Positions 1-13,524 are shown, counted from the stretch's first letter. The stretch is 64,000 bases of DNA from Drosophila pseudoobscura (GCF_009870125.1 NC_046679.1:21266001-21330000), one strand, 5' to 3'. Notes: generated by a model not told the origin, from the sequence alone. Program-made: numbers and translations.

Positions 1-3000
1 GTCATTTATGGCACGCCTGTTAAATTCCACGGAACATGGCCAGCAGCAGGCGTCCAACGAACCTTAATTAAGTCCCCCACTTAAACGGATTTAATTAATT
101 TTTGTTCTGTTAAAGTGCCAGAAAAGAAATGGGGGAATATGAAATAAAGCGATTACAAGGATTTATGTGAAACCATTTAATTGAAATGTGTGAAAACGTT
201 CTACAATTGGAAAAGGAGAAAGAAAAAGACTGTGGAGTTTTTCATAATGTGAAGGCCTTCCTCTCAGGATCCTAGAAAAACTACAATTTAAAATCCACTT
301 ATGCATTTAATCTCTACATAATCTTCTGTTGAAAGGAAGTTTGCACATTTTTTCCGCGCGTGAACAAATCCCAAACTAGATTTAATTAAACACAAAAAAA
401 GACGGAAACAAATCCACAAAAAGACCAGACATTTTATGACCTTGCTGTTTTATGGCTTGTTTTCCTCTCTCGCTGGAATATTGTACCGCTCTCGTGGCTA
501 ACTCAATTGACTTGGAAAAGTTTTCTTTTTGCACCCACATATCGTCGAAAACAGTTTGAAAAGTTAGTCCACAGCAGCAACCCATTAACTGGGCGACCAA
601 GCCACAAGGCAGGAACAAAAACTATAATCTCTAAAATATCACCAGCTTAAAGCAGCTCAAACTGAAAGTTTATTTTATTTTGCTGGGCCAACCCTTTTCT
701 ACAGAACTTGCTCATATTTGTTTGGGTATTGGTTTACCAATTGATTAATTTGTATATTTATACAATCACGTGGCTCTAGGCATGTCCGGCACAAGGGTGT
801 GACCACTGGTCAGGCTCTTTCGCAAAATTATGTATACGCAGTGTGGCCTTTGGCCTGGCATATGCTGCATACTTCAGTGCGTCGTCAACGGATGTCACTT
901 TCACTTAAAAGTGGTTGGCAAATAGAGCTTAAACTTTATGCTAAGCATGGCTAAAGAAGTCAAAGACCAAGCGGAAGTCTGTTCGAAGCAGCCACAAAAA
1001 TGTCCACTGAAAATGGAATTCGATAATTGACAACAGGAAAATTAAATTCTGGTCGTGCAATGGTCACAATATCAATCGGACGAAATTAATGTAGTGCAGA
1101 CTTTATTTTCTGATTTTAATTTTAAATGGGAAAAGGTCATGACAATTTTTATATTAAATAATGCACTTGAAGAAGTTATAGAAGGGATTTAAAAAGAATT
1201 GTGGCATGGACATGACTTTAGATTTAAAAGAGACTTTCTTAGGGGCATCCTAGGTTGTTGCATTATCCATTATAATATATATAAAATGATATATTTTCCC
1301 TAGTGCCAAGCCCTTCTGTTGACCTTTATTGCCCTGTGGAAAGAAATCTAATTTGATGCTGGCATACGAGTACTTTTATCCGCACATAAATCCTTAGCCA
1401 GCTAGCATAAAAAGAAAGCGCTTCAATGATTTATGCAAATTCAATGAAAACACAACGCGGCGTATGAGTAATATGCGTGCCAGCCACAAAGTCAAGAGCG
1501 GGTTGTAGCGGTATTTTACAATTCCGGCAAGAGTCTAGAGTACGTAACCTAGTCTATTCCCTCACCTATAGTGAAATTTGCATTTCGCTATATATTTAAT
1601 TTTACCAACATAGTTGCCAATATTTTCCCTAGGGCAAAATGTTATTTTGCAATCATTTACTTTTATCCCAGACGGATGCAGGGAGGGCGAGGGCTGCTGA
1701 AAGTCGATTGAAAGTGTGAGAGAGTGAATTTACATAAAATGCGGCATAGGGGCGTGTCTAAGGTTGAGCAAGAGTATCCTGTCAATGACATGCCAACCAT
1801 GGAATGTTTTCAGACCAGAAATAGAGATGGATGAGAGAAGTATCTTACCTGCGCCTTTGTCTGCCAAAATATTTAAACCTTTGACAGATATCAATGCAAA
1901 TTGCTTGAACAGTTTTTCCCTCGAGCAAATGTTATATTTTTTGCTGAACTATTTGTGTTCTAAAAGTCTCCTTTTAGCAGACTTACTTGTATTTAGAGGT
2001 TGCTTGGATGTTTCACTATTTAAAATGTATGTTGCTTGAAGTTTATTGGGTAATATTAAGTTTTACTTTATTTACTTTTTTGGATTATACTTTTATTTTA
2101 GAAATATCTTCTTACAACTATTTCATTCTTTTATGGGAAATATTTTTCCTCTTGTTTTCCTTCAGAACTTTTGGCATTCACTTTCCATATTTATGGCTTT
2201 TCAGAATTTGACAGCGGCAAACAAATTTTTCTTTCTTTTGTTTAAACAAAACCGCACTACAACAGCAGTTGCACGATTTCAGAGTCAAAAGAATATATAT
2301 TTTCACGCAATCGGCGGCATTAAAAAACGTACAAAATAAATCGCGCGCGATTTATTCGCATCGAATAAGAATTTCTTTTGTCGCCCCGCTTCAGTGCGTG
2401 CCCGTTGTCGAAATTGAACTGAAATTCGCGGTCGCTTGGGTAAACTTTGTTCACTTTGTTATTTTTCCGCTCTTCATTATTGGCCAAACTATTGAAAAGC
2501 TCGGCCGGAGACCTTTTTGTGGAACATTTCACCAATGCAGCACGCACACAAAGATACAGATACAGATACAACAACTCAACAATGCTCCATGTTAACTGAT
2601 AAGAAAGCCTGCTGATAACAGCTGACCTTAACAGTGGGTTGACTGTTAGGCCACTTCTGGGTCTGTTAACTGCAGCTGATGTCAGATGCCTGATAGGTGG
2701 GGGCTATAGTGTGGGCCAAGCAACGCCCCCAATTAACGCTCTAACAATGTCTCTAAAGGTGTGAAAATAATAGATAGTGTGGGTATAAAAAAAGAGTCTA
2801 TAAAGCATGAGGAATGGTGTATATAAAAGAAAAGACAGTGTAAAGAAAACAAAGAGTCTACTTTCTAGTTAAGGATAGAGTAATTTGTTCCTAAATGAGA
2901 TTTATATTGTCCTATGGCGAAAACCCTTTGCCTAGATCCAACCCATTATTCTAGTTTCTAGCTTGGACCTGTTCTTGGTCCTTTGTTCTTGCTTGTAATT

Positions 3001-3820
3001 TTCCACCACTTGACGCTTTTCATCTCACTTTTTTTTTTGTACCCATTACTCGTTGAACACTAGGGTACAATCAGTTTGTGTGAAGGATGTGCTAGAAGGA
3101 TGTGTTTCTGGTATCTCACACATGGTTCATTAGGGAATAGCATCTTATATCCATGACTGCTCTTAGCAAATAGACTTATCTGATGCTCTCTCTTCCTTAG
3201 ACTAGGGTATCCTATTGTAGGGTATACTTAAGCGCAATGTACCACAATAGCACTCAAACATATTTTCACTTGCTAATGCTTCTGTTGGACGCACACCGCG
3301 TACACGCAATGTCATTATGGCCTCATCGCTCATGCGGCACAGCATTGTGTGCCAGAGCACGCATGTTGGCTGAAAACGGTTCCTGGTCCGTTCTCTGGCT
3401 GCCTCCCACCCCCACTCTATGATCCTCTGGGAGTGTAGAATGCACAAAAATGAATGGCATTTTAAGCAGCGGCAGCCGCGGCCGTTTCAACGATGCTCGC
3501 AATTGTTGTTTGCCCAACAGGAAACTTTTTGCGTTCTCATAAGTGGGTGGGCATTGTGGGTAGTGGGCGGCGGGTTGCGGGGAGGAAACAGGAAATGGTT
3601 TTCAAGTGCGCTTAAATGCTTTTCCTGTTGTCCTCCTTATGACTGAATGAGCAATTATTGTATAATTGTAATTTTATGTGCATTTTTTTACAAAAGGAGA
3701 AGAAAATGAGGAATGAAATGTAGCTGAGGATAGGGATTGGATATCAAATGAAGGCTGATGTTAAATTCTTTGCATAATCTGATTATGATTCGGAGCTTCC
3801 TTAATTTTGACAAGTTGTAC
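1..3820. other. Gene-free stretch at left edge
   Basis: No reading frame here has coding character: those present are short, AT-rich or low complexity. The stretch is AT-rich with homopolymer runs, a small hairpin at 3039-3068 and a GT tract near 3943-3960. The last few hundred bases are probably downstream flank of glob1, which is transcribed leftwards. I see no RNA gene. Confidence 0.5.
3039..3068. repeat. Short inverted repeat (GTACCC ... GGGTAC)
   Basis: GTACCC at 3039-3044 is mirrored by GGGTAC at 3063-3068 around an 18-base loop. A related GGGTAT word recurs near 3205-3226. This resembles ends of short dispersed repeats common in fly genomes, but I cannot assign a family. Confidence 0.35.
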
Positions 3821-3832
3821 GTTGTTCATACG

Positions 3833-3838
3833 TTTATT
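3833..3838 (-). terminator. glob1: Candidate polyadenylation signal of glob1
   Basis: AATAAA on the minus strand, about 340 bases downstream of the glob1 stop codon. The 3' UTR it implies would contain the GT tract at 4096-4119 and the GAC repeat next to the stop codon. Confidence 0.4.
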
Positions 3839-4095
3839 TAATTATAATATCTCTTGTGATCAAGCGCTTAAGGCTGACTGAATGGGTTAAAGCTTTACAG
3901 AGCAATGTGAGTGAGTGTTTTGAGGGTATTCGTGAGTGTTTTCGTGTGTGTGTGTGTGTGATTCTACGCAGACATATATATATAAGTATTGAAAGTGTAT
4001 TTGGTTGTGGACATTCGCAATCATGAATACAAAATGAGAATAACTAACAATTATCATTTACTTATAACTACATAAGCTGTGCATGCGTGTGTTTT

Positions 4096-4119
4096 TGTGT
4101 GTGTGTGTGTGTGTGTGTG
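4096..4119. repeat. (TG)n microsatellite
   Basis: About 12 TG dinucleotides, inside the presumed 3' UTR of glob1. Similar tracts occur throughout the window. Confidence 0.9.
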
Positions 4120-4177
4120 GCAGGTGCCGCGTGCCACCATCTGTTGCAACCACTGTCATCGTCGTCGTCGTCGTCGT

Positions 4178-4772
4178 CTACTGGGCGGCATTGCCATCAT
4201 CATCGATCGCCTTGAAGATAATGCCATAGATATGATCCACGAGCTTGGCCCACGTGGCCGCTTGGCTCTCGTCCAGACTGCAGGCTGCGGTAAGCACTTC
4301 CAGAATCACGCCTTTCAGTTGCTAAAATAAAGAGAAAGGCTTTTAAGGATCGTAAATACGAATACAGTGACATGTAGGTCTTTTACATTGTACGATTCCT
4401 TGGATATGGTACGGGGTATATGACTGACGGCTATCTTGGTCCAGATCTCTTCCAGCTTCTCCACATCCCCCTCCTCACCCAGGACCCGGATGGAATCGTC
4501 AAAGACGCGTATGATTCGGCCAGCATGTGCGCGAAAACGAGAATTTCCCTATAAATGAGACAAAAATATTACTATCTTGAGGCAGTACCATCCTGGGGGG
4601 TATCAAAACTTACACTTAGATCCTCCAGTGGCACATCGCGGAAGGAGAACTTCTCCAAGTTGGACGGAAAACGGGTGAAGAACTCCTGCAGTATCGCTGC
4701 ACCCGAATCTGTGGGTGTTGCCACGGGTATCTCCCAGGTCTTTTTAATCACTTGCACCTCATCGCTGTTCAT
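4178..4772 (-). CDS. glob1: Globin 1 (fly hemoglobin), three coding exons
   Basis: Intracellular heme-binding globin, in flies linked to oxygen handling in tracheae and fat body. The exons are 4772-4614, 4548-4387 and 4321-4178, all joined in phase 0 with GT/AG borders, giving 154 residues; the melanogaster protein is about 153. It starts MNSDEVQVIKKTWEIP. The phenylalanines of the CD region (F42, F44) are present, H61 (RAHAG) fits the distal E7 histidine and H96 (AVSHIP) fits the proximal F8 histidine. The insect Hb1 heme is known to be bound by both histidines. The stop codon is followed at once by a GAC repeat. The ATG chosen is the first in frame, preceded by a probable 5' UTR acceptor at 4874. 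Identity is very likely; expression is known from the family only. Confidence 0.95.
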
Positions 4773-4873
4773 GTTTCTGCTCCGTTTTGCTCAGTGCACG
4801 TGGGCTCTTTCTAACTATCTCTCTATACCTCTCTCTTTCAGGTGATTGCCTCTCTCTTTTGTTGGCTCTTAAG
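4773..4873 (-). other. glob1: Probable 5' UTR part of glob1 exon
   Basis: On the minus strand a pyrimidine-rich stretch ending TTTTCAG precedes position 4873, 100 bases upstream of the glob1 ATG. This is a plausible acceptor for a non-coding first exon further upstream, perhaps starting at the promoter near 8772. No AG-free alternative looks better. Inferred from sequence only. Confidence 0.5.
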
Positions 4874-4879
4874 CTGAAA

Positions 4880-6460
4880 ATTGAGTGAGAGAAAAATATA
4901 ATAAAATCAATTACCATCATCTCTCTTAGCATCTCTCTCGCTTTCTCTCAAACATGAAATCAAAACAACAAACAGTGACTTATATAAATATGTGCACAGC
5001 ACGTGCTAAAAGTCAATGCCTTCGCCATGTCACGGCAACAACAGCAACATCACGGGCATCAGCATCATTATTTCCCAGCACAAATTAACGTCTGTCAGTC
5101 TGAAGCAGAAGCCCAGTCCCAAGCTCAGCCCCAACCCCCTACAACGCCTCTGCCTAAAACCCCCTTTCAGCTTCCAACAACAACCACATCATCATCATCA
5201 TCAAAGAAGAGGATTAGAGATGACAACGTGAGTTGGGCCCATGATTAAAAGAGATTGTTTATGCGATAGGAGGGGATTCTATGCCAGGGATAGGATTCCG
5301 ATTCAGATTCAATAGTCAAAATGGATAGTATTTCAGACAAAAAATAAAGAAATAAAACAGAAATCAATCTTAAGTTTCCACAAGTATATAAGCTCTTAAA
5401 ACCATCCTCCCTTTTCTATAGGAAACCCCACTTAAATATCGTTTTATGTAATGCTCGTCACATCTCTAATTACCTTTTGGCAAAGGCATGGTCTCTGCTC
5501 TCGAGTTCATTAGCTGACCCCCTACTAGTTCCCTTCCCTGCCCTGGCCTGCCGCTACCGTGCCGTGCCCCAGTCTGCCCTCAGCTGACCTCCCCTGCCTG
5601 CCACTGCCCCTGCCACTTGGCTGTGTGGCACCCATCACCGTGGATACTTTGTGGCTGGCACTCGTTTACAAAAAATTATCATACCCCTTTCGCTGTGCCC
5701 CCCACTCGAGTGAGATGTGTGAGAGGTGAGAGTGGGAAGGGTATGACAGTGGGAGTGAAATTCTCGATGCGGAAAACGGAAATGTAAACCGCAAGAGAGC
5801 AAAGAAATGCGAGCAAATATGCGACCAGGCGGGCGGTCGGTCACTCCCATTAGATATGATTATTGAGTGAAATTATTTAGAAAAGAAAATATTTTTCGAA
5901 AATCCGTACCGTATTTTGGCAAATGCAAATGACACAGAAGGCAAAACAAATCTGGATTCCCACTCATTTCCATGCAAATCGCAAATCAATCTAGGAGAAA
6001 GGCATAAATATTTATGAGAAGCGGAGCGCACAGGAAAATTCACATTTAACAAACGGAATTTTGATGAATAATAAATAGAGATGAGTTTTCCCTCACTCTC
6101 GTGTTGTTATTGTTGTTCTTGCTGCTGTTGTTGTGGTTCCATGGCTTAGCTTTTCCGCTTTTCTTTAATGACAGAAACACTTAGAGTAGTATCCTGAAGG
6201 CATGTCAGGCGGGCCGAGGAAAGTTGTTTTAAAAAGTAAACTGAAAAGTTTATTAAAAATTTACAAACTGAAGGAGGGACATAGGGAGGGATAGATAGAC
6301 CACAAGAGGGGGAGAGTCGGCGAAGGGAAAAGCTAGAGAAAGAGAGGGGAAAATTGAGAGAGAAGAGTATAATAAACAGGCAGAAAAGAACAGGAAAATG
6401 GACTCAAGTGCAACCGCAGCAGGTGGCCGACATCGTATTGTTGCTTGGAAAAGCCAACAA

Positions 6461-6492
<32 letters not shown>

Positions 6493-8660
6493 TGAGGGTG
6501 GAAATGTAGGAGAAGAGTGGGCTTGAGGAGCTGATGGTGCAAAGATGGCAGTGGAGGTGCAGGTGGAGGCAAAAAGATAGTACTATAAAAAATTGTGCCA
6601 TCTCTCAGAGTAACCTTGTCTACAAGACCCCCTTTGGGGCACAAATACACACTCACACACTCATACTCTTACAGAGAGATGACTGCGTATGTGAGAGGGG
6701 CACATATGTCTTTCAGTGTGTGTGTGTTTTGTAATATCCTTCATGCCCAAATGGCCTGTGGCTTTTGCGGTTGTACTAGCTCTGAAGGGGCAGGCAGGCA
6801 GGGGCAGGAGGCCTGTAAGTGTAAGTGTATAAGTGCTGGCCACTCTCTCTTCCCCCACTCTCTCTCTATCGCTTTCGCTGTGTGTGTGTGTGTGTGTGTC
6901 GGCTGCAGTCAAGAGTGAAAAAAGGCAGCAACAAATCAAGCGTTGCCTTCTGTATCTGTGTGTGTGTGTGTGTGTGCGTGTATGCAGAGGTATGTGTGTG
7001 TAAGGACATTGAGCGCTTAATTAAATTAAGGCAAACTTGATGGACAGCTACTAGACAGACAGCCCGAGTGGGGTTGGCTGGCAGGCAGTTGAGGCAGGTG
7101 TAGAGAGATGTTGTGGCAGTTGTAGAAGGGGGTGTGGCTGAAGAAGCTGAAGGGGGGATGGGGGCACAGGTAGGTACAGGTGTTGCTAAAGTGCGGCTCT
7201 AGCCTTGTGTATTGGAATGTAGCTGTGTGTGTGTCTGTCTGCCTGTGTGATGCTGCCACTCAAGTGTCGCCATGGATTTGGTTGCAATTCCCTCACTACT
7301 ACTGCCTCTGGCTGCCTCTCTCTCTCTCTATTCATCTGGGTATTTATTTTATTTTACTTTCAAAAAACAACATTCTGTCGGTTGCCAAGTCCCTGCATGA
7401 GTTCGACCTGAGAGCCATTGAAATATGACATCCTCGGGCATCGAATATTTTCAACAAAATATTTCTAGAAAACAACTCGGAAACAAGTTGAACAAAATTT
7501 AGTTGGAAATTTAAAACTTTGATGGGGGAAAGAGCCCAAGGGGAGGCAGGATACCCCAGAGGCGTGCCCAGGTAATCGTCGATATTGGATATTTTAAATA
7601 CTGGCGAATAAACACCCGCATGATATGTTTACTGATTTAAGCGGTGTTGATATTTGCTTAAACAATAAACATTTCCCCTTTTCCGGCAAGCATCCTTTGC
7701 CTGTGGAACCCGCGGAGACTTTCACTCTTATTGAAACAGATTTATGCGTAAATTAAGTCAACTTTCATAAAACAAACATTCATTTAAATAAATAAACGCA
7801 TGCATTTAAAAAGGCTTTTAAATTCCGCTTAAAGCAAAAAGCTGAGTGCTCGACCCTTGCCCATACACAGCTGTACACACACACACACACATACACAGTA
7901 GGACAGCCATATGCTCATCACAGACATTAAGGATAATGACTACCTCAACAACAGCAACAACAATAGAAACAGCAACAACAACGACGGTAATACCAACAAT
8001 AAAAATCTGCTGCTTTTGTTAGAGACGACACTTGTTCGCAAGGACATCACAGAAATCCATAAATTTAAAGACCGCTTTTGTGCAGGTTATAAAAAACCTG
8101 TGAGTCGATCATACATATGTTATATATTTAATTTAACTTTAAATATTTTTTAAAATTTGATTGAAGAGAAGAATTTGTAACGATCGTTTGCTTTAATATG
8201 AGTATGATGAGATATGGTTTTCCATTTTACTGTCTTCCACTAAATGAAGAGCAGATCTTGACTAAATTGTCCAAAAAGTTTATACGATCACAGATATTGA
8301 AAGGAGAAGAGTTCTGCGAGAGAGTTTAATATTCCGACCAAAACGATAATACCTCCAAAGCAACAAAACCTCTATACGAATAATAAAGTATAGGTCGCGC
8401 AATGAACGACTATCATCAGCTGTTTGGCCTGTTGAGCGCTCTGGATTCTAAAGATTATTTACAGTTGGTTCTGTGGTCTTCCTTTTATTCACCCAATTCT
8501 TTCATAATTCCACAATCGCAATCCACTATCGTTTTCTAGCGTTTGCTCTTTCTCTTGTCTTCTTGTTTGTGCAGTTGCAGCTTTGGCTTTATTTGTTTAT
8601 AATTTTTGTTTTTATTTGCAAAACTTGATTGGCTTTTTGTTGTGCCGTTTTCCGTGATTA
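4880..8660. other. glob1 upstream region / probable 5' UTR intron, simple-sequence rich
   Basis: No coding gene seen. It contains a His/Gln-type low-complexity stretch at 5003-5248, a 30-base G run at 6461-6490, CT and GT/CA tracts (6714-6726, 6881-6899, 6958-6976, 7200-7240, 7876-7892) and TG-rich DNA. If glob1 starts near 8772 this is its first intron, where enhancers would be expected. Confidence 0.45.
6461..6490. repeat. Run of 30 G residues
   Basis: Thirty consecutive G on the plus strand with no interruption. This is far longer than usual in fly DNA. It can form quadruplex structures and is also a typical place for assembly length errors. Confidence 0.95.
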
Positions 8661-8740
8661 TTCCCGTGTCCGTTCCCGTTTATTCTGGCTCCGACCGAAT
8701 AGCGGAAAGCGGATTGCCGATAGCGGATACCGGAGAGAGA

Positions 8741-8777
8741 GGACCGCACGATTTGCTTTCAAAAAGAATACTGAGCG
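8741..8777 (-). promoter_or_regulatory. glob1: Inr + DPE core promoter, probably of glob1
   Basis: On the minus strand an initiator TCAGTA has its A at 8772. Counting this as +1, GGTCC falls exactly at +28 to +32 (8745-8741), matching the DPE consensus RGWYV at its required spacing. No TATA box is visible. The sequence that follows has the A-rich, CAA-rich look of a fly 5' UTR. glob1 is the next gene in this direction; the link is inferred. Confidence 0.5.
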
Positions 8778-8949
8778 CGGGCTCCCCGTGTATTACTGCT
8801 CTCTGCCGGCACCAGTGCACGTTTTAGTGCGCGCCAAAACTGTACTGAGCGAAAGCTGGCCCCAAGAGAGCCGCACAGAGAGAGAGCAGCTACAGTGGCG
8901 TGGTTGCAGGGGGATCTAAGGTGTGCGACACCTGGCCAAACAATTTGTA

Positions 8950-11900
8950 TACCGTGCAGGCACAACATTTACTTATTGGGACCGTCCCTATATGGCAGGG
9001 TATTTAATGGCACGTGCCTAAGCGGACTAAAAGTGGAGGGTATGCCCACCACCCGCACAAAACGGAGTCAAGGGCCACCTGTGGACAGCAGAGCAGGCCA
9101 ACGTTGGCTTTGGTTAAGTACGCTCTCAAAAGCTTAGTCTAGTGGAAGAGCGAAAGCTTTGCTAATCGTTGATGGGTAGGGCTTTGTAGGGTTCGGTTTG
9201 CAACGGTTTTTTGAAATAAAGACTTGAAGCATAACCGAAATGGGATAAAAAACTACAAAATTATAAAAAAGGTTTACGTTAAATATCGAGGTTTCTATAC
9301 GATACATGTCTCCGAATGCCTACACACTCAAAAACCCACCTATTTCTCTCTCCTTTTCACAGGAAATCCAACATTTCTATACAATCTAATGAAAGATCGA
9401 TATTTTTCGTTCTTCCTTATTGTTTAATGTATCAAAACACGTTTATTTCCTTTGTACTTGCCGAGTTATGATCCCAGCTTTTATAGTAATTAAAAATGTT
9501 AATCAAACTAAACTTCGGTTCCAATCGCAAAGAAATCGATGGGGAGCTACGTTTCGCAGCTAGAACCGACTCTCTACATTTATATTCGATACTCAGTTAG
9601 TACATTGAACGACAAAGAGTGTGTGAGAGAAAGGGAGACAAAAAATGAGTTAGCCACTGCAAATAGATTCGTTCCTTATGGCTATTGGTTGTGGCTTATG
9701 GCTGTGGTTTTGTTGAGCTCGTATTTTTAAAATTGTGGATCTCACGTAAACGCTTCCTTCTGGACTTTACAGACATATAATATACCCCTATACTCTTTTT
9801 GAGTATCGGGTATAAACACCTGTGCTAACCAAAATAAACCTGTTTATTAACATTTTCACAAATACTCGACTGCACCGTCGTGTTCCTAATCAAAAAATGT
9901 GTATTTTAGACATTCCCAATGCATTATCAGCAAAGCAGAGACCCCAATGGCTTATTGATAGTACGGGTACTTAGCAAACAAACAAACAAACAATCTAAAC
10001 TGATAGGCATATGTAAAAGACAAACAATATGTATAGAAAATCGCACTAAATTCCTTGCAATATGTCACGCCACGCAAAGATTGTTTGCTGTATGCAAATA
10101 AAAGTCTGGACAATTGCGAATTGTAAACATTTCAATTGGAAAATATTTACATTAATCATGGATACTCGTACGATGGACACTTCAATTCAATTCAAAGTCC
10201 GTTTACACTCACACAAGCTATACTATGGAGCCCCAGAAACAACTGCACACGACGCCGTTAAAATTCAAACTGAACAAAATTTCTGACCTACCGAGACTTT
10301 ATAAAAGATTTTTCGAATAGACAACAGCAGCAACAACCAAATAAAAGCCAGCAGCGAAGACGATGCCCGAAGTCGTAATCTTCGTTTGCTTTCAAGCAGC
10401 CGAAACATTTCGATGGGTAGGTGATAGCGTGTTAGAGATAGGTGGGGGGGTCGTGTTTTGTGCCTGGTGATAGGAAAGTTCATCGTGTTGTTTTTCTATT
10501 TCTCAAGATAGGGTCAATATTGCACGAGAGTATTCGTTTATTCTAAACAAACATGCTTAATATTCCAATCAATTGAAAACAGAAGTTCGCGTAATATATT
10601 CTTTACAGGCATTTAATGTCATGAAATAAACCTAGAAATCGATAAAAGAAATATTAATTACAATCCAATTGAGATTTCATCTACAAAAAAATCTTAGAAC
10701 TAACATTTAAGGTGATAAAATTGTATTTAATAAATTAATTACCCATATTTCTTTATCGATATTTATTTTATATTTATAAACAGCAGCATGATTGCCTAAC
10801 CAGATATGGTGTTATTTATAGACTATATTCTAGAAATTCTACAATTCATTATGGAATATCACGTTGATTTGAGCTGCGCTTGGTGGTGAAATATAAAAGT
10901 TTTAATCTAAAATCTCAAATATAATTTGTCACTTTGAAAGTATTTCGAAATCTGTGGTTTGGTGATAAGCCAAAATTAATTGCAGATTATGTTTGTATTT
11001 GGTTTAAATTTCTAATCAGCTAGATACACTAACACTAGAGCAAACAATTTTGCAAATATTAAACCTGGTAATAAATAGCTGGTATTTCTCTATAACATAT
11101 GGTCCCCACTTTGTCCGCAATGTTTCAGGTGAAAAAAAAAATATACTCAGATCAATTAGCAAAATTCCAAAAATATCTTCACTTAGGTACTCGTGTCTCT
11201 CATTACTATATCGTGTTATATTTTCACTTTTAATTGAGGTGCTACCTTCTGTTGATAATGAATATTTTGCATGTTGAGTGGAGTGTTTACTTTATGAAAA
11301 TATCGTTTGCAAATAAAAGAATTTGTATGAATAATTAGTTCCACATTATTTTTATTGCGTAATTATACCGCGTTTTGAATCGAATTTAAGTTTTGAATTT
11401 TTCTTATCACGTCAGAGCTTCCTGTTCGGGTCTGTCTCTGAGACAGACAATTGTTTAGAACCCAATTCGGGTGTAATTATAATGCAGTCGAGACGGCAAT
11501 ACAAATGACATGACACTCACATACGAAAATTTGTCCAAACAAACAAATTGCTAATTTCGTGAACAAATTGTTTGTTTAATTCCCCGCAGTACACTGTGTG
11601 CGATTCCAGTCACGTTGACTTTGCTGCGGAATTATTTATGCGTTTAGGCAGAATTTTTTAACCGGAGAACAATAGTATATTCTGGCCATCTGTTATTCCT
11701 AGAGCTCATTATTTGTTGTAACTCCAAACAAACGAATATTTGCACACATGAAGAGAAGCAGCGGCAATTCGAAAACAACAAAATGCAAACAGGTGAGAAT
11801 GCTTTAAGAGCGGATACGACTATGGGACACCCTGTGTACACATTTACTTTTAGTTCACTGCATAGAAAAGTGGCATAAAGAGAGCATAAAATTGGATACA

Positions 11901-12150
11901 AATAAATTTTCTAACAAATAATCATAATTCATATTTATGTATTTTACGTATCTCTACCCAAAACAAATATACCTCTGCTCTGCCAGGAGTACCGTGTACA
12001 AAAACAACAGATGATCCCCCAGAGAGCGCAAAAAAAGAGCACAAAAGAGTGTGAGAGAGTTATCCAATTCTCATGTGTGTGTGAAAGGGAGAGGGGTAAC
12101 ATATTCAGCCATATAGCAGGGCAGATCTCCGCTGGAGCAAAGCCCCAGTG
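8950..12150. other. Intergenic stretch between glob1 and the EndoU gene
   Basis: No gene supported. The DNA is AT-rich. There is a small palindrome-like element around 9795-9815 and a TATAAAAG-like box near 10300 followed by CAG-rich, 5'-UTR-like DNA, which could be an alternative promoter, but I see no coding exon attached to it. Confidence 0.45.
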
Positions 12151-12322
12151 GAGCTCTCAGTGGCGTTTTGACAGTTGCCACAGCCAGTAGCTCGGTCGGA
12201 AGTGACCAGATATAATAAGATCACATAGAAACGATAGAGAGACAGAGAAGGAATACAAAGAAAGAGCGGACACAAACAAAGACGGAAAAAACAAACTTTT
12301 AATTAATTATAATCAGATAATA

Positions 12323-13524
12323 ATGGATGCTGTGCAGCAGAATACGAATACAAACAACAACAGCAACATCGACAGCGATAAATGCCAGAAGCTAAAGAGA
12401 TTTGTGATCGTGGGCCTGCTCATCACCATTGGGATCTTGAGTTGGCATTTCTATGGTGAGTCTCTCTTGGATGACTCTCTTTGGTCTTAAGAGTAATTTT
12501 GTATGCCTCTCTTAGAGTACTTCCAAAGCAAACCGCTGCCCAAGGCACCCGATGACGTCTTGGCCCTGTCCAAGTCTCTCTATGCGGAGGAGACTGTCGT
12601 CAGTCCATATCTCTATAAAGTGAATCTTCAGGGAAAGACCACATCTGGAGCCCGTGATGATAAGGCGCCAAAGAAGTGAGTAATTGAAAGGAACTTTCGC
12701 TTGATCTAACTGTTCCTTCCCCATAGTCTCTTTGAGCTCCATCAGGATCTGTTGGCCAGAGATGCCAATTCTACGACAGCTTTACTCCTGCGCCTCTTTG
12801 ACAACTACGAGCTGGATGTGGCAGCGGCCGAGCATACCACAGCCGAACATGAAGCGGAACAGCATGATTTTCTCAGGGCTGTGATGAATACGCGAGTGAT
12901 GAAGCTAACGATGAGATTTTTGGTGCACAAAGGTGAGCTGGAAGAGTGCTTACTTGAATACTCTTACATGAATACGGTCTCTAGATATTGTCACAAGCGA
13001 TTATGATGATCAGCTGCGTCTCCTGCAGGAGCTATGGTTCACCCCTTACTCCCGGGGACGTGGCATTGTGGGCAGCTCTAGTTTCGAGCACGTCTTCATG
13101 GCCGAACTACGAGATCAGAAGGTGCTGGGCCTCCACAATTGGATCTACTTTGCCGATCAAGAGCAGCGTGGAAATATCGACTACAAGGGCTGGCTCAGCC
13201 ACTTGGAAATGGGAAAGGTAAGTCCCAGCCTAGGAACTCCCATCGAATAATGATACTGATTCCATCTCGAACTTGCAGCCCAATCAAATCTCCCTGAGTC
13301 TGCGTAACACCTTCTATGGCATACAGAAGCCAGTAACCGGCTTCTTTGTTGGCACCTCTCCCGAGCTGGAGATGAGTCTGTACACCGCCTGCTTTCTGGC
13401 CACCCCAGAGAAGGACCCATGTCACATTCAGTTGGGACATGCCCGAGTCTCGATTGTCTCGCACTCGTGGAACTGGAATGGCAAGCGACTGATAGCCACC
13501 GCCTATCCCGACAATCTGCCCTAG
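12323..13524 (+). CDS. EndoU (XendoU) family endoribonuclease, membrane-anchored, five exons
   Basis: Poly(U)-preferring RNase family. The exons are 12323-12455, 12516-12675, 12727-12932, 12985-13217 and 13279-13524; phases agree throughout and give 325 residues. Residues 1-25 are Asn/Gln-rich and cytosolic-looking, and 26-44 form a hydrophobic segment (FVIVGLLITIGILSW), so a type II membrane or secretory protein is likely. The EndoU domain fills the C-terminal two thirds. Family catalytic residues are all present with family-like spacing: E201-H202 (FEHVF), E207, H217 (LHNW) and K261 (QKPV). The end GKRLIATAYP is typical. It is probably the ortholog of the fly gene CG3303 (recalled from memory, not checked). 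The gene stands alone on the plus strand between two minus-strand genes. Confidence 0.9.

Noticed and set aside
8606-8919. Plus-strand frames near 8.6-8.9 kb
   Set aside because: The same DNA has a well-spaced minus-strand Inr-DPE promoter and leader-like sequence; the plus frames have no homology or splice support.
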